Of a DNA stretch of 12,076 nucleotides, positions 1 to 6,637 are shown piece after piece. The DNA is from an uncultured Alphaproteobacteria bacterium (GTDB lineage: Bacteria; Pseudomonadota; Alphaproteobacteria; Micropepsales; Micropepsaceae). The stretch covers positions 1-12,076 of the forward strand of contig CAIXUE010000191.1 in assembly GCA_903922545.1 (NCBI GenBank). The letters run 5' to 3'. Position numbers and translations under genes: made by a program. Below the pieces are notes generated by a model that saw nothing but the letters and a program-made list of their open reading frames with translations, was not told the DNA's origin and ran no database searches. The first letter of the stretch is position 1. Every line of letters starts with the position of its first letter.

Positions 1-1057
1 ACAAAAGGATCATCACGCTGGTCAGGGCGGCGGCCAGGGTGCCTTCGCGCACCACGCCGCTGACGGCGGCCTTCACGAACACCGACTGATCGTTCAACGC
101 GTCAATCCTAAGCGACGGCGGCAACTGATCCTTCAGCTTGGGCAGCATGTTCTTGATGCTCTGCACCACATCCAGGGTCGAGGCCGAACCGTTCTTGAGC
201 ACGGTGGTCAGAACCGCGCGGCTGCCATCCACATGCACCACGCTTTGCTGCGGCGCGCTGCCGTCGCGCACATGCGCCACATCGCGCATATAGACGGTTG
301 CGCCATTGACGGTCTTGACCGGCAAATCGTTCAGGGCCGCGATGGTGGCCGCCGCGTCATTCAGGTGGAAGGCATATTGATAAGAGCCGATCTTCACTTC
401 GCCGGCGGGCAGAATCTGGTTCTGGTTCGACAGCGCGGCTTGCACATCGGTGGCGGAAAGTCCCACCGACTGCATGGCTTCGGGATCAAGATCGACCTGG
501 ATCTGGCGGGTCTTGCCGCCATAGGAAAAAGGAATCGCCGCGCCCGGAATAGTGGTCAGCTGCGGCCGCACGAAATTCTGCGACAGGTCCAGCACTTCCT
601 GTTCCGACAGCACATTGCTGGAGAAAGCCAGCTGCAGCACCGGCACGGTCGAGGCGCTGTAATTCAGGATCAGCGGCGGCTGGGTGCCGGTGGGCATCTG
701 GCGGATGGCGGTCTGCGAAACCGATGTGGTCTGCGCCGTGGCGGTGCGAATATCCACATTGGGCTGGAAGAAAATCTTCACAATGCCGATGCCGTACATG
801 GACTGGCTCTCGGTATGCTCGATATCGTTCACCGTGGTGGTGAGAATGCGCTCATAGGGCGTGATCAGCCGCACCGACATGTCGTCGGGCGACATGCCGG
901 AAAAATTGAAAGCCACGCCGATCACCGGCACGCCGATATTGGGAAAAATGTCGGTCGGCATCCGCAGCGCCGCCAGCGGCCCGAAAATCAAGATCAGCAG
1001 CGCCAGGACGATAAAGGTATAGGGACGCTCCAAAGCGACCCTGACAATCCATGTCAT
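1..1057 (-). CDS. RND efflux transporter permease subunit, N-terminal part (cut by window start)
   Basis: Inner-membrane pump subunit of the resistance-nodulation-division superfamily (HAE1/AcrB-like), which uses the proton gradient to export compounds with a periplasmic adaptor and an outer-membrane channel. The 352 visible residues begin MTWIVRVALERPYTFIVLAL, the typical family start: a cytoplasmic amphipathic stretch, then TM1 at about residues 12-30. They continue with LRMPTDIFPNI and SGMSPDDM and a long periplasmic porter region. TM2 begins at the window edge (about residue 340 on). A full RND permease is about 1,000-1,060 residues, so roughly two thirds lies outside. ATG at 1057 is chosen because it gives this canonical N-terminus. 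An upstream in-frame TTG at 1135 would add a hydrophilic tail not expected in the family. There is no strong Shine-Dalgarno sequence. An 11-codon ORF from ATG 1089 ends in a TGA overlapping this start (ATGA). No adaptor gene is visible upstream. Substrate cannot be inferred. Confidence 0.93.
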   Translation of the reverse strand, partial: MTWIVRVALERPYTFIVLALLILIFGPLAALRMPTDIFPNIGVPVIGVAFNFSGMSPDDMSVRLITPYERILTTTVNDIEHTESQSMYGIGIVKIFFQPNVDIRTATAQTTSVSQTAIRQMPTGTQPPLILNYSASTVPVLQLAFSSNVLSEQEVLDLSQNFVRPQLTTIPGAAIPFSYGGKTRQIQVDLDPEAMQSVGLSATDVQAALSNQNQILPAGEVKIGSYQYAFHLNDAAATIAALNDLPVKTVNGATVYMRDVAHVRDGSAPQQSVVHVDGSRAVLTTVLKNGSASTLDVVQSIKNMLPKLKDQLPPSLRIDALNDQSVFVKAAVSGVVREGTLAAALTSVMILL

Positions 1058-1172
1058 GCGGGCGTCAATTCCGGAATGGGGCTGTTCATGGCAATGTTCT
1101 TCGGACGGGGCCGCCGGGGGAAGCGGCGCAGTCAATAGGGAGTATAATCGCAAACAACCGGGCTTGGATATT

Positions 1173-1189
1173 CACATGCTAGCCATGTG
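1173..1189. promoter_or_regulatory. Dyad CACATG-N5-CATGTG, candidate operator
   Basis: In the 212-bp spacer between the divergent RND gene and the cytochrome/PQQ unit, CACATG (1173-1178) and CATGTG (1184-1189) form perfect 6-bp arms around CTAGC. This is the size and position expected of a site for a dimeric regulator acting on one or both genes. On the minus strand a TATACT-like hexamer lies at about 1142-1147, towards the RND gene, but with no good -35 match. The rest of the spacer shows nothing I recognise. Regulator unknown; assignment is inference. Confidence 0.35.
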
Positions 1190-1269
1190 GCCGTCGGCAA
1201 GTTTATCCTCATGACCAGAGGAACTCCGCGCTGGACCAGCCAAGGCCCGTTTTTATTGGGGGATATGAA

Positions 1270-2070
1270 TTGAACCACCCTTCACTTTGGCTTGGCGCGT
1301 TTGGCGCAATCCTGCTCTGCGTTGCGCCGGGGTTGGCGCAAAACGCCGCGCCCGCGCTTTACACCGCGGCCCAGGCGCAAACCGGCGCGGCGATTTTCGC
1401 CAACCAGTGCGCCGGCTGCCATGGCGCTGATCTTGGGGGCCTCGCCGGGCCCGCGCTGACGGGTCCTGCCTTTCACCAGATGGCGGCCACGCGCGGCCTT
1501 AACGGCGCGACATTGCTCGATGCGATTTCCCGCACCATGCCGCTCACCGCGCCCGGCAAACTCCAGCCCGAAGAATATGCCGCCCTTGTCGCATTTATTT
1601 TACAGCGCTCCGGCTATCCGGCGGGCAACCAGCCTTTGACCAAAGACAGTGCCGGTCTTTCGGCGCTCAATCTGGCGCTTGATCCATCCGGCAGGCCCGC
1701 CGCGCCTCCCGCCCCGCCGCAGGTGGCAACGCGCCCGGCCTCTGGCGGCGTCTATACCGCCGCCCAGGCGGCGCGGGGCAAGGGCTTTTATTCCGACAAT
1801 TGCCTGCAGTGCCATGGCGCCGAGCTGGAGGGCGTGGAGGATGCGCCGCCCCTGGCCGGCAAACCCTTTATGGCCCATTGGGGCGGCCAGCCGGTCGGCG
1901 CGGTGCATGCCTTCATCGACAAGAATATGCCGCCCGGCAATGGCGGCGCATTGGGCGCTGTATCCGAAGCCGATGTTGTCGCTTATATTCTGTCCAGGAA
2001 TGGATTTGCCGCGGGCACCACGCCCCTGCCGTCCGATCCCACGGGCCTCAGCGCCATTCTGTTGCAATAG
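1270..2070 (+). CDS. Exported di-haem cytochrome c, likely electron acceptor of the adjacent PQQ dehydrogenase
   Basis: Periplasmic electron carrier of 266 residues. Residues 1-24 form a hydrophobic signal peptide ending GLAQ. Two class I cytochrome c domains follow. Haem 1 binds at C47-A-G-C50-H51 with probable distal ligand M90 (TMPL). Haem 2 binds at C178-L-Q-C181-H182 with probable distal ligand M220 (NMPPG). The two domains look like an internal duplication: both open YTAAQA and both close with a GLSA motif after a short Pro-rich linker (about residues 140-160). The start is TTG 1270, preceded by GGGGGA at 1258-1263. ATG 1265 is out of frame and stops after two codons. The TTG start retains a complete signal peptide. 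The PQQ-dehydrogenase gene follows after 50 bp on the same strand with a similar G-rich ribosome site, so co-transcription is likely. This arrangement suggests the cytochrome takes electrons from the quinoprotein, which carries no haem domain of its own. Confidence 0.9.
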   Translation: MNHPSLWLGAFGAILLCVAPGLAQNAAPALYTAAQAQTGAAIFANQCAGCHGADLGGLAGPALTGPAFHQMAATRGLNGATLLDAISRTMPLTAPGKLQPEEYAALVAFILQRSGYPAGNQPLTKDSAGLSALNLALDPSGRPAAPPAPPQVATRPASGGVYTAAQAARGKGFYSDNCLQCHGAELEGVEDAPPLAGKPFMAHWGGQPVGAVHAFIDKNMPPGNGGALGAVSEADVVAYILSRNGFAAGTTPLPSDPTGLSAILLQ

Positions 2071-2120
2071 GGGAATGCGAAGCACCGATTTTTGAAATTT
2101 AAAAAAACAGGGGGGATTTC

Positions 2121-4100
2121 ATGTCAGCTTCTTACAAAGCCGCTTTTGTCTCGGGCGCCGTGCTTCTCGCCGCCGCCGCTGCTTATGCCCAAACCCCGGC
2201 TGCTCCGCCGCCCGCCCCCGCGCCAACCGGCGCCGCCGCGATCAATCCGCAAACCTCGCCGGCGCTTGGCACAGTCTCCGCGCCGCCGGCGCCGCCCGCG
2301 CCCAAGCTGGAAAACAACGCCGCGGCCGCCGCGCTCTTCAAGGATGTGAAAGTCGCGGGCGATCCCGGCCCCGATCCCAATCGCCCCGCCGGCGGCAACA
2401 CCAACACCGCGCATGCCATCGACAATTACGTGCCGGTCACCGACGCCACGCTGAAGAAGCCCGATCCCTCCGACTGGATCATGATGCGCGGCAATTACCA
2501 GGGCTGGGGCTTCAGCAGCCTGGATCAAGTCAACAAAACCAACGTGAAAAGCCTTCAGCTGGTCTGGGCCCGCATCATGGAGCCGGGCATCAACGAGGCC
2601 ACGCCCATCATCTACAAAGGCGTGATGTTTCTGGGCAATCCCAATGACGTGATCCAGGCCATTGATGCGTCCAGCGGCGAAGTCCTCTGGCAATATCGCC
2701 GCCGCCTGCCATCGCTGGATGACATGCACAACAACAATTGGGGCCAGCGCAAGCGCAGCATCTTTCTCTATAACGACAAGGTCTACACCACCACGCGCGA
2801 CAATTTCCTGGTCGCGCTTGACGCCAAAACCGGCAAGGAAGTCTGGCAGGTCGCCCGCGGCGGTGAGAATTACGCCACCAACACCACCGGCCCGGTGGTG
2901 ATCAACGGCGTGGTGCTGGCCGGCGCCTCCTGCCAGGAAGCGCCGTTCGGCTGTTATGTCGATGCGCACGACGCCGAAACCGGCAAGCTTCTGTGGCGCA
3001 ATGAAGTGATCCCGCATCCGGGCGAACCGGGCGATGAAACCTGGGGCAAAAAGCCTTTCAACGAACGCTGGGAAACCGGCGTCTGGGGTCCCATCACGTA
3101 TGATCCCGACGTCAATATCGCCTATTATGGCTCCTCCGGCGTCGGCCCTGCTTTCGAGGCGCAGCGCAATATGATCGGCGCCACCATGGCCGGCACCGAT
3201 ACGCGCTTTGCCATCGAACCCAAGACCGGAAAAATTCTGTGGCGCCACCAGGTCCTGCCCGAAGACAATTGGGATCAGGAATGCACCTTTGAAATGATGC
3301 CTATCACCACCCCAGTGCATCCTGACGCCAGGGCGGATGGTGTGTTTTCGGTGGGCGGCAAGGCCGCGGCCGCCAGCCGCAAGACGCTGACCGGCGTTCC
3401 CTGCAAAACCTCCATCATGTGGAGCTTCGATGCTTTGACCGGCGAATATCTCTGGTCCAAATCCACTGTGCCGCAAAACCTGGTCAACAAGATCGATCAG
3501 AAAGGCGCCGTCACGGTCAACCAGGATGTGCTGCTGCGCGACGTCAACAAGACCTATCACATCTGTCCGACTTACGACGGTGGCCGCGACTGGCCTTTCT
3601 CCGCCTACAGTCCCCAGACCAATGTGATGTATGTCGCCCTGCAGAATCTGTGCAAATCCTCCTTCGTCCGCACCGACAATCTGCCCAGCCTGCCGCGCAA
3701 CCAGTACAACACCGGCGGCAATGACGTGGTGGCCGACGGCAAAACCAATGTCGGGCGCATCGACGCCATCTCGGTGGAAACCGGCAAGACACTGTGGAGC
3801 TGGGAAACACCCGCCTCCAACTATTCCCCGGTTCTGGCGACAGCGGGCGGCGTGATCTTCAATGGCGGCATGGACCGTTATCTGCGCGCGCTCGATCAGG
3901 CGGACGGAAAAGTCCTGTGGCAAACCCGGTTGGGTTCGCAGGTCTTCGCCGCGCCGGTCACCTTCAGCATCAAGGGCAGGCAGTATATCGCGGTGGCGGC
4001 CGGCGGCGGTTACAATGGCGGCCCGGCGCGTCTGATGCCGGATATCGACCAGCCCTCCGGCGACAACATGGTCTATGTCTTCGCGCTGCCGGAGAAATAA
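2121..4100 (+). CDS. Exported PQQ-dependent dehydrogenase-like beta-propeller protein (quinoprotein alcohol dehydrogenase family)
   Basis: 659-residue periplasmic protein; the family oxidises alcohols or similar substrates with pyrroloquinoline quinone plus a metal and passes electrons to a cytochrome c. Signal peptide at residues 1-23 (AYA-Q). A Pro/Ala-rich linker runs to about residue 75. The catalytic propeller follows, with at least seven W-motifs of the type DAxTGKxLW, as in the eight-bladed superbarrel. RGNYQGWGFSSLDQVNK matches the family's RNYQGWRYSPLDQIN signature. Likely active-site parts are E273 (CQEAPFGC), D385 (NWDQE) and D490-W491. Departures from methanol dehydrogenases: no vicinal Cys-Cys pair, no Asn at the usual GTGNP metal site (GSSGVGP, 337-343), and Glu387 two residues after Asp385. 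Six cysteines in total (271, 278, 388, 428, 482, 511) could form disulphides. No C-terminal cytochrome domain; the preceding gene supplies a di-haem cytochrome. The ATG follows AGGGGGGA at 2110-2116. Family firm; substrate unknown; PQQ binding not certain. Confidence 0.88.
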   Translation: MSASYKAAFVSGAVLLAAAAAYAQTPAAPPPAPAPTGAAAINPQTSPALGTVSAPPAPPAPKLENNAAAAALFKDVKVAGDPGPDPNRPAGGNTNTAHAIDNYVPVTDATLKKPDPSDWIMMRGNYQGWGFSSLDQVNKTNVKSLQLVWARIMEPGINEATPIIYKGVMFLGNPNDVIQAIDASSGEVLWQYRRRLPSLDDMHNNNWGQRKRSIFLYNDKVYTTTRDNFLVALDAKTGKEVWQVARGGENYATNTTGPVVINGVVLAGASCQEAPFGCYVDAHDAETGKLLWRNEVIPHPGEPGDETWGKKPFNERWETGVWGPITYDPDVNIAYYGSSGVGPAFEAQRNMIGATMAGTDTRFAIEPKTGKILWRHQVLPEDNWDQECTFEMMPITTPVHPDARADGVFSVGGKAAAASRKTLTGVPCKTSIMWSFDALTGEYLWSKSTVPQNLVNKIDQKGAVTVNQDVLLRDVNKTYHICPTYDGGRDWPFSAYSPQTNVMYVALQNLCKSSFVRTDNLPSLPRNQYNTGGNDVVADGKTNVGRIDAISVETGKTLWSWETPASNYSPVLATAGGVIFNGGMDRYLRALDQADGKVLWQTRLGSQVFAAPVTFSIKGRQYIAVAAGGGYNGGPARLMPDIDQPSGDNMVYVFALPEK

Positions 4101-4103
4101 GCC

Positions 4104-5486
4104 TTACGCCGCGCTGTCGTCCGGTTCCGACAACACCCATTCCCGCTTGCGCTTTATGCCCAGGCGGTAATAGGCGATGGACAGGATCGCGATCCCGCCA
4201 TTGATGATCAGGCTGGGCCGCCCCAGCTGGGGGTCAAGCGCGCTTGTGTACAGCACATAGGCCAGCGCGATCAGCCCGATCACGGGCCATAACGGATAAA
4301 GCGGCATGCGATAAATCGCGGCTTTGCTTGATCCGTTATGCCGCCCGGCGATCGCCGCCAGGCAAACCCCGATATAAACCAGCACAATGCCGGTGCCCGT
4401 CAGCATCAGGATCAGATCCAGACCGAGAAAACACATGGCGACCGAGGCAAAGCCCGCGATCAACGTCGCGATCCAGGGCGATTGATAACGCGCATGCGTC
4501 AGCGTGAAAGCCTTGTTCAGGCTGGCCGACCATGTCCCGTCATGGCCGCTGCGATACAGCACCCGCGCATTCTGCAGCACGGTCGCCAGCACGGCGTTGA
4601 TGATGGCCAAAGCGATGCCCAGGCTGACAGCGGCGTTGAAATACTTGCCCCCCATCGCCAGCACAAAATCGCTGAAGGGATTTTGCGAGGCGAACAGCGC
4701 CTTCAGATCCGGCGCCCCCATCAACACCGCCGTCACCGGCACCAACTCGCTCACCACGCTGATGATCAGGCCCCAAAGAATGGTTTTGGCCACGGCGCTG
4801 CGCGCTTCATGCATTTCCTCGGCGAAATAGACCGCCGAGCCATAACCGTTATAGGCAAAGATGGCGACCGACGTGGCCAGCCCGATAATGGCCAGCGGCG
4901 CGGTATGCAGCGCGCCCCCATCCAGAAACACCGGATGCGCCGCAATCTGCGACAGCGGCCGCTGCACATGCGCCAGTCCCAGCCAGATGATGGCCGCCAG
5001 CGCCAGCAATTCCACCAGCAGGAACAGCCCTGTCACCCAGGCATTGGTCCTTATGTGCAGCACACCCAAAATTGTGGTCGCCACGATAATGAAAATCGCC
5101 ACCGCCAATGTGTTCAAACCCGGGATCAGCACAGCGATGAAGGCGCCCGCGCCCAGCGCAAAAGCCGCCGGTGTCAGAAGACTGGAAAACGCATTCAGCC
5201 ACATGATGGCCATGGCCCAATCCGGTCCCATGGTGCGCCCGGCCATCGAATATTCACCGCCCGCAATGGGAAAGGCCGAAGACAGTTCGGCATAAACGTA
5301 AGCGGTCGGCACCGACAAAAGCGCGCCCAAAATCATGGCCCAGAACGCGCCGGTTCCCGCCTGGGTGATGACGCCGGGCACAATCACGAACACCGAAGAA
5401 GCCGGCGTCACCGCCGACAGGGTCAGCAGCAAGGTGCCGAACACTTTCAAGCTGCGTTTCAGGGGCGCGGCGCCCATTTTGTCCAT
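4104..5486 (-). CDS. APC-family amino acid permease
   Basis: Inner-membrane amino acid/polyamine/organocation permease, about 460 residues, the usual length for this family with about 12 membrane segments. TM1 carries LSAVTPASSVFVIVPG, the unwound substrate-binding helix pattern. The diagnostic stretch YAELSSAFPIAGGEYSMAGR follows TM2, and further hydrophobic segments continue to a hydrophilic C-terminus (KRKREWVLSEPDDSAA). The reading frame opens with TTG at 5492; ATG at 5486 (MDKMGAAPLKRS) is preferred, and ATG at 5477 is also plausible because GGGG and GGA lie just upstream of it. The stop codon lies 3 bp from the stop of the convergent PQQ-dehydrogenase gene, leaving no room for a separate terminator. 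It is divergent from the VWA gene across about 80 bp. The amino acid transported cannot be read from the sequence. Confidence 0.93.
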   Translation of the reverse strand: MDKMGAAPLKRSLKVFGTLLLTLSAVTPASSVFVIVPGVITQAGTGAFWAMILGALLSVPTAYVYAELSSAFPIAGGEYSMAGRTMGPDWAMAIMWLNAFSSLLTPAAFALGAGAFIAVLIPGLNTLAVAIFIIVATTILGVLHIRTNAWVTGLFLLVELLALAAIIWLGLAHVQRPLSQIAAHPVFLDGGALHTAPLAIIGLATSVAIFAYNGYGSAVYFAEEMHEARSAVAKTILWGLIISVVSELVPVTAVLMGAPDLKALFASQNPFSDFVLAMGGKYFNAAVSLGIALAIINAVLATVLQNARVLYRSGHDGTWSASLNKAFTLTHARYQSPWIATLIAGFASVAMCFLGLDLILMLTGTGIVLVYIGVCLAAIAGRHNGSSKAAIYRMPLYPLWPVIGLIALAYVLYTSALDPQLGRPSLIINGGIAILSIAYYRLGIKRKREWVLSEPDDSAA

Positions 5487-5569
5487 CCCCAAAGCCCAAA
5501 CCCATCAAACAGATTTTCCCGCTTTGCCGCAAATGGGCTAGTATCCGCCGCCTCGCCAACCGAGATGTC

Positions 5570-6637
5570 ATGCTGCCCGATATGACCTTCCTCTGGCCGA
5601 ACATGCTGTGGCTGCTGCTGGGCGCGCCGGCGCTGGTGGCGCTTTATATCCATCTGCTCAATCGCAAAAAGAAAGTCGCGCTGCGTTTCGCCCAGCTGGA
5701 CACCATCAAGCAGGGGCTGCAGCGGCATTCGAACTTGAAACGCCATTTGCCGCCCTCCCTTTTGCTGATGTCGCTGTGCCTGCTGGTGGTGGCCAGCGCC
5801 CGGCCTTCCGCCGTGGTCACGCTCGCCACCCAGGGCGGCACCATCATCATGGCGATGGATGTCTCCGGCAGCATGCGCGCCGCCGATGTCGCGCCCACCC
5901 GCATCACCGCGGCTCAGGCCGCCGCCACCGATTTTGTCAAAAACCGCGCCCCCGCCATCAAGGTTGGGCTGGTGGCTTTCTCCGGCGATGCGTTCCTGGT
6001 GCAGGCGCCCACCACCGACACCCATGCCCTGGAAACGGCGATCAGCAATTTAAAGCCGCAATACACCACCGCCATCGGCTCGGCCGTGCTGGTCTCGCTG
6101 CAGACAATTTTTCCGCAGATTCGCCCCGATAGCATGATGCCCGGCTTTGGCGGCGATCAGTTCACCAGCGGTGAACCGATTGGCGAACCGGGAAAACCCA
6201 AAGCCAAGCCTGCGTCCCTGCCGCCGCCGGTCCAGCCCGGCTCTTACAAATCCGCCGCCATTGTGCTGATGACCGATGGCCGCAACACCACCGGCCCCGA
6301 TCCGGTGGAAGCGGCCCGCATCGCGTCCAATCTGGGGGTGCGCATTTTCACCATCGGTTTTGGCACCGCCAATGGAAAGACCGTGGGGTTCTTCGGCCGT
6401 TCCATCCGCGCCGTGCTGGATGAAGACACGCTCAAACGCATGGCCTCCATCACCGGCGCGCAATATTACCACGCCCAGACCGCCCAGGAATTGACCAAAA
6501 TCTACCAGCAGCTCACCACCAAGCTGCAAAAGGAATCCGGGGAAACGGAAATCTCCGCCTTCTTCGTGATGGGCGCATGCGCCTTCGCGTTTGCTTCGGC
6601 GCTGCTGTCACTGCTCTGGTATCACCGCGTTTTCTGA
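5570..6637 (+). CDS. BatA-like VWA-domain membrane protein
   Basis: 355-residue membrane-anchored protein. The N-terminus (FLWPNMLWLLLGAPALVALYIHLLNRKKK) matches the BatA/aerotolerance N-terminal domain: TM1 at about residues 8-28, then a basic stretch. A second hydrophobic segment spans about 62-80, and a third closes the protein (about 328-350). Between them lies a von Willebrand factor A domain with an intact metal-ion-dependent adhesion site: D97-V-S99-G-S101, T166/T167 before AIG, and D236 in MTDGR. In known clusters BatA sits with a MoxR ATPase, a DUF58 protein and BatB, but none is visible here, so this looks like an orphan copy. Start ATG 5570 has GAG at 5562-5564 upstream; ATG 5582 is the alternative. 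The gene ends inside the 3' end of the convergent GT41 gene. Role unproven; family members have been linked to stress tolerance and chaperone-like functions. Confidence 0.9.
   Translation: MLPDMTFLWPNMLWLLLGAPALVALYIHLLNRKKKVALRFAQLDTIKQGLQRHSNLKRHLPPSLLLMSLCLLVVASARPSAVVTLATQGGTIIMAMDVSGSMRAADVAPTRITAAQAAATDFVKNRAPAIKVGLVAFSGDAFLVQAPTTDTHALETAISNLKPQYTTAIGSAVLVSLQTIFPQIRPDSMMPGFGGDQFTSGEPIGEPGKPKAKPASLPPPVQPGSYKSAAIVLMTDGRNTTGPDPVEAARIASNLGVRIFTIGFGTANGKTVGFFGRSIRAVLDEDTLKRMASITGAQYYHAQTAQELTKIYQQLTTKLQKESGETEISAFFVMGACAFAFASALLSLLWYHRVF

Noticed and set aside
233..1138. Open frame (301 codons) on the plus strand over the RND gene
   Set aside because: Shadow of the RND permease; His/Arg/Gly-rich and without a domain.
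1220..1251. GGAAC...CGTT as an EcfG promoter for the cytochrome gene
   Set aside because: The spacer is 23 bp, well outside the 16-17 bp required.
2190..2330. GC-rich low-complexity DNA at the start of the PQQ dehydrogenase gene as a repeat element
   Set aside because: It is explained by the Pro/Ala-rich linker after the signal peptide and has no regular repeat unit.
2124..3923. Long open frame (599 codons) antisense to the PQQ dehydrogenase gene
   Set aside because: It exactly mirrors a well-supported gene with clear family motifs. Its translation is repetitive in composition with no recognisable domain, as expected from codon bias in high-GC DNA.
5539..5544. TAGTAT as a -10 element for the VWA gene
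   Set aside because: No convincing -35 element at the right distance; the match could be chance.
4338..5585. Long open frame (415 codons) on the plus strand over the permease gene
   Set aside because: Its translation is rich in Arg, His and Gln without motifs, while the opposite strand encodes an unmistakable APC permease.
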